64,000 nucleotides of DNA from Vulcanisaeta sp. JCM 14467 (GTDB taxonomy: Archaea; Thermoproteota; Thermoprotei; Thermoproteales; Thermocladiaceae): positions 28,544 through 92,543 of the forward strand of contig NZ_BBDM01000011.1 of assembly GCF_001316245.1 (NCBI RefSeq). The letters are read 5' to 3'. Under the pieces are notes generated by a model. It was not told the DNA's origin, did not search any database, and worked only from the letters and a program-made list of their open reading frames with translations. The position numbers were made by a program, and so were the translations under genes. This document shows positions 36,769 to 47,505 of the stretch, piece after piece (the stretch's first letter is position 1; every line of letters begins with the position of its first letter).

Positions 36769-37969
36769 GTGGTTGTTAATACGGACGTGTTAATAATTGG
36801 CGGTGGACCTGCCGGTTCATACCTAGCCCGTTACCTAGTCAAAAATGGCTTTAACGGTGATGTCATGCTCATTGATAAGAAGTCCATAATATACGCGCCA
36901 ATTATATGCGGGGAACTGCTCCCGAGTGAGAACCTGCTAAAGCCCTGGATAGGTAAAGATCTCTACAATGTTTTACTAACAACACTTAGGGAGACGTTGC
37001 GCAGGGAATTCATTGTTAACGAGATTAAGTGGCTGAGGCTTGTGATTAATGATCATGACATAGGCAAAATGCCGTTCAGGACATACCTAATTGATAAGGC
37101 TGGCATGATTAGGAACGTGATTGAGGATGCAATCAATGGCGGTGCTAAGGTTCATTTTGGGGTTACGGCTGTTAAGTGCGTGGGTAAGGGCGATGGTTAT
37201 GAATGCTTGGTTCACGATAGGGGTGGTGGTGAGTACGTGATAAGCACGAGGGTGCTCATTGGTGCCGATGCATACCCATCAATTGTGGACCTAGGCCTAG
37301 GCATAACCAGCGGCTTCAGGCTGAGGACTTGATAATAGCGACCAGCGCAAGGGCCAGGGGTAAGTATGCTGATGATGAGGCTGTAATAGTAATGGACCCG
37401 GGCATAGCGCCAGGAGGCTTCGCCTGGATATTCCCCAGGGGGATGGTGTCCACAATATCGGTGTTGGTGTTAGAAATAACATTGCATGGCGTGGAAGCAA
37501 CCCACTTAATCATCACATGCTCTTCGTTAATAAGTACGGGCTTAAAAGCACGCAGAGGTCTGTTCTCATGAAGACGCTCCCTGTTGGTGGATTATTAAAT
37601 AAGTATGGCGTTGGTAACGCCTACTTAATCGGTGATGCCGTTGGCTCGGTAATACCGACTAATGGCGCCGGTATAAACCCGGCCATGATGACGGCTCACT
37701 TACTTGGTGAATCACTGATTCACGGTAGTGATTATGCCCTATCCATGAATAGGCTGTTTAGGCCTTTGATGGATAGGATGGTCATGTTTAGGAGGATTGG
37801 TGACCCATTACTAATGAGTAGGGATGCCATGGAATTGGCATTGAGGGTTTCGAAGAGCTACATGGCTGGTTCTATTTATGAGGCTACGTTGTCCTCGATG
37901 AGGTTGGGCACATTAATTAAGTTCTTAATTGGTAATTTACTGATTAGGTTGATTTCAAGCCTGGCTTAA
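36769..37969 (+). CDS. geranylgeranyl reductase family flavoprotein, frameshifted
   Basis: FAD enzyme that in archaea saturates the isoprenoid chains of membrane lipids. Rossmann motif VLIIGGGPAGSYLARYL, IICGELLP with the redox-relevant cysteine, GGFAWIFPRG (the YxWxFP-like lipid-site motif) and LIGDAVGSVIPTNGAGINPAM. Shifts near 37325, 37440 (GGGGG) and 37495 divide it; the restored text runs LRTEDLIIATSARARGKYADDE...GDGVHNIGVGVRNN. Restored length is about 400 residues. GTG 36769 (MVVNTDVLIIGGG) is the natural start, with GTAAAAATAGG about 25 bases upstream. It is followed by a prenyl synthase, so the pair is a lipid-synthesis unit. Confidence 0.82.
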
Positions 37970-38018
37970 CGTGCATGTAGTATTTATTAAGGCATAAATT
38001 TAGGGGTTTATGAAATAA

Positions 38019-38909
38019 ATGGTCGTATTAAACCCGAGTAAGTACATGGAGTTACTGCCTACCGAAGTAAGGTCAGCCATTAATAAGGTTATTCACGTCC
38101 TCGAGGAATCATTCACCGGCCTATGGATGCCCAATAGCCTATTAAACGCCACATACCACTACATTAGGAATAGGGGAAAACTCATCAGGCCAACCCTAGT
38201 ACTGCTCATGGCGTACGCGCTGGGTAATGGTAACGGCCTTGAGAGGGCAATACTGCCTGCGGCATCCGTCGAATTAATACACACAGCATCCCTGCTCCAG
38301 GACGACATAATGGATCAACAAAGGATTAGGAGGGGTGTGGAGACTCCATACAGCATTTACGGGCCGTATACTGCGATGCTTGCCAGCGACCTAATAATTG
38401 CTAAGGCCGTGGAGTATGCGATAAGGAGTGGCGATAATGACATAGTGTTCGAGCTCCTAAATTCATCCATTAAGTTGGCGATTGGGCAGAGCTTTGAGTC
38501 GGAACTGGGTAGTAAGGCTGATGTAACCATTGATGATTATTTAAGACTCATTTATTATAAGACGGCCTCACTCATTGAGTCCTCAATGGTTGTTGGCGCG
38601 TACGCAGTAAATGTCAAAGATAGCGAAGTAATAAGTAGGATTAGGGATGTGGGTAGGTTCGTGGGCATTGCATTCCAGGTTAGGGATGACGTCATTGACT
38701 ACTTAAACATGGACAGTAGGAATCCGGGGGTTAACATTGACGAGATTAATATCGTGAGGATAATGAGTAGGGTGGATGGTGATGTGAGGGCGGCTATTGA
38801 TAGGGCCAGGGGTATGTTGAATGAGATGCTTGATAATGCCGTTAAGTTGGTTAGGGAGGTTGTGAATAATGAAACCTTAATTAATTACATAAACCTGCTG
38901 AGGATTTAA
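38019..38909 (+). CDS. polyprenyl (geranylgeranyl-type) diphosphate synthase
   Basis: Trans-prenyltransferase that elongates allylic diphosphates with IPP to make the C20 (or longer) chain of archaeal lipids or quinones. RGKLIRPTLVLLMAYALG holds the GKxxRP motif, LLQDDIMDQQRIRRG the first Asp-rich motif, and AFQVRDDVIDYL the second. Bulky residues before the first Asp-rich motif set chain length; here these are TASLL, so the product length is not obvious. The region after the second motif is short (NPGVNIDEI instead of the usual KP...GD loop), a divergence worth noting. TATA-like GGCATAAATTTA lies about 25 bases before the ATG. 296 residues. Confidence 0.85.
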   Translation: MVVLNPSKYMELLPTEVRSAINKVIHVLEESFTGLWMPNSLLNATYHYIRNRGKLIRPTLVLLMAYALGNGNGLERAILPAASVELIHTASLLQDDIMDQQRIRRGVETPYSIYGPYTAMLASDLIIAKAVEYAIRSGDNDIVFELLNSSIKLAIGQSFESELGSKADVTIDDYLRLIYYKTASLIESSMVVGAYAVNVKDSEVISRIRDVGRFVGIAFQVRDDVIDYLNMDSRNPGVNIDEINIVRIMSRVDGDVRAAIDRARGMLNEMLDNAVKLVREVVNNETLINYINLLRI

Positions 38910-39002
38910 GAGTTGATTAGTTAAGAAAGGGCTATAATAAGTCGTATAATACATTGCAAAATAAGTCATCCCTAAATTTAAATCGCAAATTACAATCAAC
39001 TG

Positions 39003-39529
39003 ATGAGTGAGGTCTTCATAATAGATGACGTACCAATCAGGTATGAGGATCTATTCAGGGCACCTGAGAAGGACGGCGCAGTGGTCTCGGTCAGGGTCCA
39101 TAAATCAGTCAAGGAATTACTAACCAAGTTGGCTGAGAAGGAGGGACTTGATGGCGTCTCGGAATTACTTAGATACTTAGTGGCTGGCTACATAATGGGT
39201 AAGTACAAGCTAATCAAGCCAGAGCCTCACGTGATCACACAGCCCATATTCCTAAACGTAAACATAAACAAAAAGGCCATTGAGGAGCACACGGACATGG
39301 CACAAATAGGCCTTAAGATGGAGATTGACGAATTAATAAAGGAATCCATGGACGTAATAAGTAAGGTGAAGAAGGGTGTGATAAACCCAAGAGGTAATGA
39401 GTACATAAGGAGGTTGAGGAATAAGGCGGTTAAGTATATGGTGAAGGCCTGAAGTACGGGATGGAGGAGGAGTACGAGAAGTTGAAGACAATACAAGTAA
39501 CACTAACGACACTACTCGAGGAGGAGTAA
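39003..39529 (+). CDS. ribbon-helix-helix-like protein, frameshifted
   Basis: The central part reads as an RHH/CopG-type DNA-binding unit: beta strand VVSVRVHKSVKE, helix LLTKLAEKEG, helix GVSELLRYLVAGYIMGKYKLI. A long helical C-terminus follows (IDELIKESMDVISKVKKGV...RRLRNKAVKYM). The listed frame ends at 39452; adding one C near 39441 extends it through YGMEEEYEKLKTIQVTLTTLLEEE to a stop at 39529 (about 175 residues). Such proteins usually act as transcription regulators or nucleoid factors; no target is evident. Possibly autoregulated. Confidence 0.6.
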
Positions 39530-39569
39530 TAACAAAAGCTTTAAATCGGTGCTAATGACTTATTGCCTT

Positions 39570-39674
39570 GCCGGGGTGGCCGAGCTAGGTCCAAGGCGCG
39601 GGCCTGGAGATTCCGAGAGGAACCTTAAAGTCCGTCCCCGCAAGGGGGCCCGGGTTCAAATCCCGGCCCCGGCA
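39570..39674 (+). tRNA. tRNA-Ser(GGA) with 19-base intron
   Basis: Acceptor GCCGGGG/CCCCGGC, class II variable arm CCCC-GCAA-GGGG, T-arm CCGGG-TTCAAAT-CCCGG. The anticodon stem CGGGC pairs with GTCCG if a 19-base intron (39610-39628) is removed at the canonical 37/38 site after anticodon GGA at 39606-39608. The intron folds TTCC-GAGA-GGAA, giving the bulge-helix-bulge needed by the splicing endonuclease. Discriminator A; CCA encoded at 39675-39677. TATA-like GCTTTAAATCG at about 39537. Confidence 0.9.
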
Positions 39675-39729
39675 CCAAGAATAATCATTGGTTATTGTGT
39701 GCCCATTCATTACACCTTAATATTTAATA

Positions 39730-42093
39730 ATGCATAAGCGTCAATATCACGTGTCGCTTAATATTAATGTTGAGCTGTACGTGGTTGACTTGAGGTTTAG
39801 GTTTAGGGACTTGGCTTATGAGGGTGTTGTTGAGGTTCACGTAGATTCAACTGGTGACCTTCAGCTTAATGCCGTGGATCTTAGGGTTAGATCTGTGGAG
39901 GTTGATGGTAGGTCCATTGACTATGTGTATGATGGTAGGGTTATTAGGGTTAGGGGTCCCGTGAGGGGTGTTGTTAGGGTTCCTTTTGAGGGTAGGGTTC
40001 CCGATAGGTTGTTGGGTATTTACAGGGCTCCTTATGGTGGTGGTTACATAATAACGACGCAGTTCGAGCCGACTGGGGCTAGGTACTTCATACCGTGTAT
40101 TGACCATCCTGCGGTTAAGGCTAGGTTTAGGGTTAGGGTTTCTGTTGATGGGGATTATGACGTGATTTTTAACACGCCGCCTGTGAGGGTTTATTGGGAT
40201 GGTCGGTGGAAGGTCTTTGAGTTTGCTGAGACGCTAAAATGTCGACTTACCTCCTCTACCTGGGCATTGGTAGGTTCTTTGAGTTGAGGGATAGGGTTGG
40301 TAATGTTGATGTCATTTTTGCAACGCCGGTTAGGGATAGGGTTGAGGATGGTAGGTTTGCCATTGACGTGGCCAAGGGCGTCCTTGACTTCTACAGTAAT
40401 TACTTCGGCATACCATACCCACTGCCTAAGCTCCACTTGATTCACGTTCCTGAGTTTGCGGCTGGGGCTATGGAGAATTGGGGCGCTATTACGTTTAGGG
40501 AGACGGCGTTATTGGTGGGTAGGGGTAGTACTGAGCTTACTAGGAGGAGGGTTGCGGAGGTCGTGGCTCATGAGATTGCCCATCAGTGGTTTGGTGATTT
40601 GGTTACCATGCGTTGGTGGGATGATCTTTGGCTTAATGAGTCCTTCGCAACATTCATGAGTTATAAGGCCGTGGACAAATTATTCCCCGAGTGGAGTGTT
40701 TGGCATAGGTTCCTCGTCGATGAGACTGCGGGCTCGCTGCTTAGGGATTCGTTAATGAGTACCCACTGTCCATGTGCCTATTAGTAGTGAGGAGGAGGCC
40801 TTCGAGATATTTGACGACATTAGTTATGGTAAGGGTGCGTCGCTGCTTAGGATGCTTGAGAATTACGTTGGTGAGGAGGACTTTAGGAGGGGCCTTAGTA
40901 ACTACCTTAGGAAGTACTCCTATTCAAACGCCAGTGAGGATGACCTGTGGGGCAGTATTGAGGAGGTTAGTGGTAAGCCTGTGACTAGGGTGATGAAGGT
41001 TTGGGTCGACAAGCCTGGCCACCCAGTCATTATGGTTGAGGACGTGGGCGGTGGCGTCGTGCTTAGGCAGTCAAGGTTCGTGCTCAGTGGGAATACTGCT
41101 GACACATGGCCAATACCCATCGTGTACAGGCTCAATGGTGCCGTGAACACAGTACTCATGGATAGGGAGTCCATAACCATCAGCGGTTCCTCGGCGTCCT
41201 TGTTCCTGAATGTTAATGGTAGTGGTTATTACAGGGTTAGGTACAGTGATTGGTCTAGGGCGTTAAACAACGCCGCCAATGATTTTGAGAGGTGGAGTGT
41301 AATCAATGACGCCTATGCCCACCTGCTCCAGGGCTCCATTGGCTTGGGTGAGTACCTCGGCCTGGTTAGGTCCCTGGGTGGTGTGGTTAATTACCTATTG
41401 ACGACCACGGTAATCATGCAGTTGGGTACGTTGTACTCGATAAAGCCATCATCGGTTAAGGACGTGTTCATTGATTACCTCAGGTCGCAGAGTAAGTTGC
41501 TTGAGGGTGTCTCAGGCATGGGTGATGTTAGGGAGTTGGTTCTCTCACGCCGTGCATTGGTTGATGAGGACTATGCCAAGTCCATTGCGGGCTTGGTTGG
41601 GGATTACCAGGGCCTGGACCCTGTCATGAGACAGGCCGTTGTTAATGCCTATGCCGTGGTTGGTGAGAGGCCCTTCGAGACCCTTAGGGACCTGTATAGG
41701 TCCCTGGGTACTGATGAGGATAGGGTCAGGGTTTTATCAGCCATGCTCAGTATACCAAGTAGGGATGAGTACCAAAAGGCCCTGGACTTCCTGGTGTCTG
41801 GTGAGGTTAAGAGGCAGGACCTCCAGTACTTCACGGTTGGTTCGAGGAACCCGTATGTGCGTGACCTGAACCTCAAGTGGTTAATGAGTAATTATAGGCG
41901 CTTCATAGAGGCTTATGGAGACCCTGGTGTACTCTCTAGGTTGCTCACCTACTCAATACCGCTTATTGGCATTGGTCAGGAGGATGAGGTTGAGAGGTTC
42001 TTAAACAGCCTTAACCTGCCGGGTATTGAGATGGGGGTTAGGGCTGGTCTCGAGCTTATGAGGGTCTATTCACGCCTGTTTCATAACATTTAA
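39730..42093 (+). CDS. M1 family aminopeptidase (tricorn-interacting-factor type), frameshifted
   Basis: Zinc aminopeptidase that trims peptides released by the proteasome. [17 protein letters not shown] supplies the GAMEN exopeptidase motif, [13 protein letters not shown] the HExxH zinc site, and [12 protein letters not shown] the third ligand Glu. The N-terminal beta domain ([29 protein letters not shown]) and a C-terminal helical domain to residue ~785 complete it. Shifts near 40231 (AAAA run) and 40770 separate three frames; restoring them reads [15 protein letters not shown] and [22 protein letters not shown]. Together with the M42 gene 1.6 kb away it suggests active peptide turnover. 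Confidence 0.88.
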
Positions 42094-42202
42094 ACGCGTT
42101 ATTTTCTAGTCATTATTTAAACAATTCTTTAAATAAATATTGGGTATTACGCCGGATATTGGGGGCAATGTTTTAAAGAGGTGTAATAACGTTGCATTAA
42201 AT

Positions 42203-43649
42203 GTGTCGCTCATTGATTGGTTAACACCGCCAACTGTTACCACGGTTAATCCCAGGAGGGAGGTACTGGCTGGTATTACAACATTCTTAACAATGGCATA
42301 CATACTATTTGTGAACCCGGCAATCGTTGGTGGTGGGTTTGAGTTGGCCCTCATGCATGCGTTGGACACCAATACATTGAGTCCGCAGTACCAGGCGTTG
42401 GTTTACACCGTGAAGTTGGGTATTGCCGCCGGTACGGCGGTTGCGGCTGCCTTTGGGACTCTACTCATGGCGTTCTTCGCTAGGTTACCCTTCGCAATGG
42501 CGCCTGGCATGGGTGAGAACTCCTTCATTGCGTACTCGGTAATCCCCGCATTCACCACGGTACTCCTCAACATGGGTGTTGCCGGGCCTGAGGCTGCGGA
42601 GGTAGCCTCATGGTGGCGATAACGGCCGTGTTCATTGACGGCTTGATATTCATATTCACTACGTGGTCAGGCATCAGGGAGAGGATCCTTAAGTCGATCT
42701 CGCCCAACCTAGCCATTGGCATTAGTGTTGGGATTGGCTTATTCATAACATTCATAGGCCTCTCACTTGGGGGGTTCGTGCTACCTGGCAGTGGTACGCC
42801 AGTCACCTTTAACACAAGGGCCTTTGTAACGCCAACGTCAATACTTGCGTTTGTTGGTCTTATACTCGCGATATTCCTGTACATCAGGAATGTGCCGGGT
42901 GCTTTTTTTTAATAACGATAGTCACGATAACGCTGATAAGCATTGGGCTTGGTCTTGTTAAGCCGCCTGAGGTTCCTGTTCAATTGCCCGTATTTTCCAC
43001 GTCGATAGTGCCGAACTTCATTGATAACATCACGTGGTGGTTTAGGCTTGTGAGCCTGGCGTTTCCCGTCGCGTTTTCGTTGTGGATGATTGAGTTCTTT
43101 GATGGTATAGGCACGATAATGGGCCTGTCCAATAGGGCTGGCCTCGTGGATAGGGATGGAAGACCCATTAATATAGAGAGGGCTCTGTATGCTGACGCTA
43201 TCGGCACAACGATTGGCGCGTTGGCTGGTACCACGACCACGGTAATCTACGTGGAGTCTGCATCCGGCATAGAGAGTGGTGGTAGGACTGGGTTGACGTC
43301 GTTAGTGACTGGGTTGTTGTTCCTCGCATTCCTGCCCCTGGGCCCGATAGTGGTTATGATCCCTGACTGCGCGACAGCGCCGGTACTGATATTGGTGGGT
43401 TTGATGTTCGTATCGTTAATACCAAAGATAAACTTCAATGACCTGACCGAGGCGATACCGGCTTTCGTCGCCATGATAAGCATACCACTTACCTACAGCA
43501 TAGCCACGGGCATTGGTCTAGCCTTCATAACGTACACGCTCACGAAGCTAGTTACCGGCAGGTTCCGCGAGATCTCGGTGACTACGTTGATAATAACGTT
43601 GGTTTTCGTCCTATACTTCGTTGCCATGGTCCCAATGCTCAACCCATAA
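42203..43649 (+). CDS. AzgA-like (NCS2/xanthine-uracil) purine permease, frameshifted
   Basis: Polytopic nucleobase carrier of the hypoxanthine/guanine AzgA group. Motifs: REVLAGITTFLTMAYILFVNPAIV, LPFAMAPGMGENSFIAYSV, then IEFFDGIGTIMGLSNRAGL and DAIGTTIGALAGTTTTVIYVESASGI, the family hallmark around the substrate site. Shifts near 42608 and 42910 (poly-T run) split it; the restored text includes LMVAITAVFIDGLIF. GTG 42203 (MSLIDWLTPP) is chosen because GTTTTAAAGAGG lies about 25 bases upstream and the family starts there; the frame opens earlier at a TTG. About 482 residues. Confidence 0.82.
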
Positions 43650-43741
43650 CCGCATCCTATGGCTTAATGCATCAAAATCCCTAGTTCATAAAACATTATT
43701 GAGGATACACTTTAAAGATTAGCATGAAGTCTACATAACCA

Positions 43742-44851
43742 ATGAGCACGCAGGAATTCATAGACCTACTCAGGAGGTTGAGTGAGGCCTTCGGGCCCTC
43801 TGGCTTTGAGGATGAGGTTAGGGACTTGGTTATTAAGGAGTTAGAGCCCTACGTCGATGAGTTGATGGTTGATAAGTGGGGTAATGTGATTGGTGTTAGG
43901 TATGGTAGGCGGAGGGACTTGAGGGCCATGGTTGCTGCCCACATTGATGAGATTGGCTTATTAATCGATAGTATTGATAAGAATGGCTTCCTGCGGTTCA
44001 GGGCTATTGGTGGTTGGAATGAGGTTACCCTGGTTGGTCAGAGGGTTGTTATTAAGGCTGTTGATGGCAGGAAGATTAAGGGCGTAATTGGTAGTAGGCC
44101 GCCACACGTTACACCGCCTGGTAAGGAGAGGGAGGCCCCTGAGCTTAAGGACTTGTTCATAGACATTGGCGCGTCGAGTGATGAGGAGGTTAGGAAGTTG
44201 GGTGTTAGGGTTGGTTCTGTGGCCGTGCTGGACAGGGGTTTTGAGGTCCTTAATGAGGGTGTTGTCACTGGTAAGGCGTTTGATGATAGGGTTGGTGTTG
44301 CCGTGATGCTTTGGTCCGCTAGGCAGTTGAGGGAGAGTGAGGTGACCACGTACTTCGTCGCCACGGTCCAAGAGGAGGTGGGCCTGCGCGGGGCTCAGGT
44401 TGCGGCTGACAGGGTTTACCCGGACTTCGCCATTGCGCTCGATACGACCATAGCTGCTGACGTGCTTGGTGTTAATGAGCGTGAGTTTGTGACCAGGGTT
44501 GGTAGGGGTCCTGCGATTAAGGTTATGGATGGTGGTAGGGGGAGCGTGTTCATTGCACATCCAACACTCACTAATTTCTTAATATCCGTTGCCGAGGATT
44601 TGAGAATACCCTACCAACTGGAGGTGCTGATTGGCGGCACGACTGATGCCCTGGGTATTGCCTTTAGGAGGGATGGCATACCGGCGACCACGATATCAAT
44701 ACCCACGAGGTATGTTCATAGCCCCGTCGAGTTATTGAACATCAATGACGCGTTGAATGCGGCTAGGCTGCTGACCGAGGCGTTGGCGAGGACTGATGAG
44801 AAGCTTGTCCAGAGCCTTAGGGAGAAGACCATTAAGGCTAGGTCTGCATGA
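43742..44851 (+). CDS. M42 family aminopeptidase (TET type)
   Basis: Cytosolic binuclear-metal aminopeptidase that forms dodecameric tetrahedra in archaea. SEAFGPSGFEDEVRDLV at the N-terminus, first metal ligand in VAAHIDEIGLLID (H-x-D-E), bridging region in VVTGKAFDDRVGVAVML, catalytic Glu pair in ATVQEEVGLRGAQVAADRV, ligand Asp in IALDTTI and last His in RYVHSPVELLN. 369 residues, normal length. ACTTTAAAGATT about 25 bases before the ATG indicates a leaderless start. Works with the M1 enzyme on oligopeptides. Confidence 0.92.
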   Translation: MSTQEFIDLLRRLSEAFGPSGFEDEVRDLVIKELEPYVDELMVDKWGNVIGVRYGRRRDLRAMVAAHIDEIGLLIDSIDKNGFLRFRAIGGWNEVTLVGQRVVIKAVDGRKIKGVIGSRPPHVTPPGKEREAPELKDLFIDIGASSDEEVRKLGVRVGSVAVLDRGFEVLNEGVVTGKAFDDRVGVAVMLWSARQLRESEVTTYFVATVQEEVGLRGAQVAADRVYPDFAIALDTTIAADVLGVNEREFVTRVGRGPAIKVMDGGRGSVFIAHPTLTNFLISVAEDLRIPYQLEVLIGGTTDALGIAFRRDGIPATTISIPTRYVHSPVELLNINDALNAARLLTEALARTDEKLVQSLREKTIKARSA

Positions 44852-44860
44852 ATTTGATGA

Positions 44861-46283
44861 TTAATTGCTCCTTAATTTATTAATAATGTTTATTGCATTA
44901 TTTATCAATTCCTCAACCCTACCCGGGTTAAGGGCCTCGCTGTAGATTCTGAGCTTTGGCTCGGTTCCGCTACCCCTGATTAGGATCCAGGAATTATCGC
45001 TGAAGATCACCTTAATGCCGTCAATGGTTATGGGCCTTGGATTTGTACCTAGGGAACTAAGCATCTTGAGTAATACTTCCTTATTATCATTTACAAACTT
45101 CTTTGAATTCCTCATGTCTAGGTCGACCCTCTTGAAGTATGCCCTGCCATACTTACCCCTGACGTCGCTTATTAGGTTCGTTAGGCTTCCGTACTCCGAT
45201 GCCATGGCTATTATTAGTGATGCCGTGTATATGCCGTCCTTGTCGGGTATGTGCCATGAGTACACGAGACCGCCACTCTCCTCACCACCCATGTCCGCCT
45301 CGCCGCTCATTATTGCCCTTGCCACGTACTTAACGCCAACTGGGACCTCAATGACCTTAAATCCGTACTTAGCGGCTATGCTGTCGAGGATGTGCGTCGT
45401 GGATACTGTCCTAACGATACCCCTCCTAATCATTGATGCCGAGGCAAGCCTCTCGACAACAATCGGTAGAATATCATTGGCGCTTAGGTAGCCATGTACC
45501 TTATCGACCAGGGCTATCCTGTCCGAGTCTCCGTCATGCGATATCCCAATGTCGTACTTACCAGACGTAACCTCCTGGATAAGCTCCGGTATATTCTGCG
45601 GCTCTGGGTTGGGGTCCCTGCCCCCAAAGCTTGAGTCGTAGTTGTTGTGGATCTCCGTAACGTCCATGCCAAGCCTCCTCATGACCTCACTCGTATACCC
45701 TATCGAAGTGGCGTAGATCGGGTCAATAATGACCCTGAACCTAGTCCTCGGCTTAAACATCCTTGTTACACTCTCATAGACATAGTTAATGTACTCAGGG
45801 GCTGGGTTCACCGTGGGTACTGGCCTTAGCTCAAGGGTTTCAACGGACTTATGAATATCCTCATACTCATTATTATACAACCTCTCTATCTCGTCTGTAT
45901 CCTCCTCCTGGCTGGTGATCCCTTGCTTGTTATTACCTTGAAGCCGTTGTAGATTGGTGGGTTGTGGCTCGCCGTTATCTGTATTGTGAGGTCGAAGCCG
46001 AATTTAGAACCGTACCAAGCCGCTGTTGGTGTTGGCGTTGGCTTGCTTACCATGATCACGTCCAGCCCGTGGTTCACGGCTACGCTAGCACGATAGTTGC
46101 GAAGTCCCTGGACTTCCTCCTCGCATCAAAGCTAACGAAGACCTTGTGGAGACCGTACCTACGTGACCAGTAGCGGAACGTGGATTCGGCGAGTACTGCG
46201 ACGAGGAATTCATTGAATTCCTCATCAATAACGCCCCTGACGCCATCAGTCCCGAAATGGAAGGATAAAGCCCGTCTCTCCAC
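44861..46283 (-). CDS. phosphomannomutase/phosphoglucomutase, frameshifted
   Basis: Alpha-D-phosphohexomutase that interconverts hexose 1- and 6-phosphates via a phosphoserine. FHFGTDGVRGVIDEEFN at the N-terminus, active serine in IQITASHNPPIYNGFKV, metal loop GISHDGDSDRIALVD, sugar-binding GGEESGGLVYSWHIPDKDG and phosphate-binding RGSGTEPKLRIYSEA. Shifts near 46080 and 45888 divide three frames. Restored length is about 474 residues. It would link the alpha-glucan phosphorylase product to glycolysis and to sugar nucleotides used by the nearby glycosyltransferase. Divergent from the AAA ATPase gene. Confidence 0.87.
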
Positions 46284-46392
46284 GATTCATAATGTGATGG
46301 GGTCCTTATAAATGTTATTGCATGGTCATAACCATGCCTAACCAAGTAGGGTCGAGAAAGGATAATAAGGATTAGGCAACTCCACCAGTGCG

Positions 46393-47401
46393 GTGAGGAG
46401 GGTTAGGCTGGGCTTCGCTGGTAGGGAGGTTGAGTTTGTTGATAGGGAGCAGGCCCTTAGGCAGGTTGAGGATTGGGTTAACAGGGGAATGGCGCTCCCG
46501 CGGGTTGTTTATGGTCGCGAGGGCTGCGGAAAGACGGCATGGCTTAGGCAGGGAGCCGAGCTGCTTAGGGAGCTTGGCTTTGACGTTATTTACGTGAATC
46601 CAATCGAGTTGGCATTCACGGTAGAGTTGGGGGTTGAGGACGTAAGGAACAAGTTGTTGAGCTTAATACGTGAGGCCATTTCGCAGATTGCCTGGGGTAG
46701 GGTTGTTTGGTCCATCATAGGCATAGCCAGGTCAGCCATTGAAGCCGGGACACGCAAGCTCGCGATTATCGTTGACGACGCATTCCAAGTAATCGGCATT
46801 GATAAAGTCGCAATATACGTGAAGGGCTTGCTCGGAATACTCGAGCATCCACCCGCCAGTTACGACAAGGTCATCGCAATAACAGCCACAAGCGAGGGTG
46901 TTTCGAGGAGGGAGATTGGTAGGCATCTTTGGGCTAGGTTAATACCCATGTGGAATATGATAAGGGAAGGCTTCGAGCAACTCTACGAACAACTACCAGG
47001 TAATAAGCCGGACTTCGAGGATGTTTGGAGGTTGACGGGTGGGAACCCTAGAATCTTAGGGGAGCTTTATGAAGTGAATTGGGTAGCCGATAAGGTAATT
47101 AGTGAACTTATTAACGATAAGGAAATCACGCCGGACCTCATCAGGAAGTGGGCGAACCACCTCAGGGAGGCCGTGGGTGACCCGGATTACCTATGGTATA
47201 ACGCACCTGGGGAATTGGTTGATGAATTGGTCAGGAGAAACCTCATACTATTTCCCCTGCCAAGTAGAGACCCGGACCCAGTGGATTGATGAACCACCAC
47301 CAGAGAGGGATCCCGAGTTGGGCATTGGTAGGTACGTTGCCTGGCAAACGCCGCTGCATAGGGAAGCCGTGAGGAAAGCCCTGGAACCAGCGAGTAAATG
47401 A
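46393..47401 (+). CDS. archaeal AAA-type ATPase, frameshifted near the end
   Basis: P-loop ATPase of the STAND-like 'archaeal ATPase' kind frequent in Thermoproteales. Walker A is GREGCGKTA, Walker B LAIIVDDAFQV, and a sensor-like region is IAITATSEGVSRRE; TGGNPRILGELYE and a C-terminal winged-helix-like part follow. The first frame ends at 47289; one added base near 47272 continues TQWIDEPPPERDPELGIGRYVAWQTPLHREAVRKALEPASK to 47401 (about 336 residues). The GTG start is divergent from phosphomannomutase. These ATPases often belong to integrated elements or defence-like repertoires, but their role is not established. Confidence 0.7.
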
Positions 47402-47505
47402 GACTTGCCTAGCCCTGGATTTAAACACGTCGTGGAATTTGGTTGCGTAGGTAATCGTCTCATTCGTGGTTCACGGCCATTCTTAGTGCGGCATCCTCAT
47501 TAATT

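Noticed and set aside
39847..40107. Long minus-strand open frame inside the M1 aminopeptidase gene
   Set aside because: It is the antisense shadow of a coding sequence with strong codon bias; the plus strand carries the conserved aminopeptidase text. Several similar antisense frames in the window were dropped for the same reason.
43961..44560. 199-codon minus-strand frame inside the M42 gene
   Set aside because: Composition (Thr-, Asn-, His- and Pro-rich, no motifs) is typical of an antisense shadow; the M42 protein on the plus strand is complete with all ligands.
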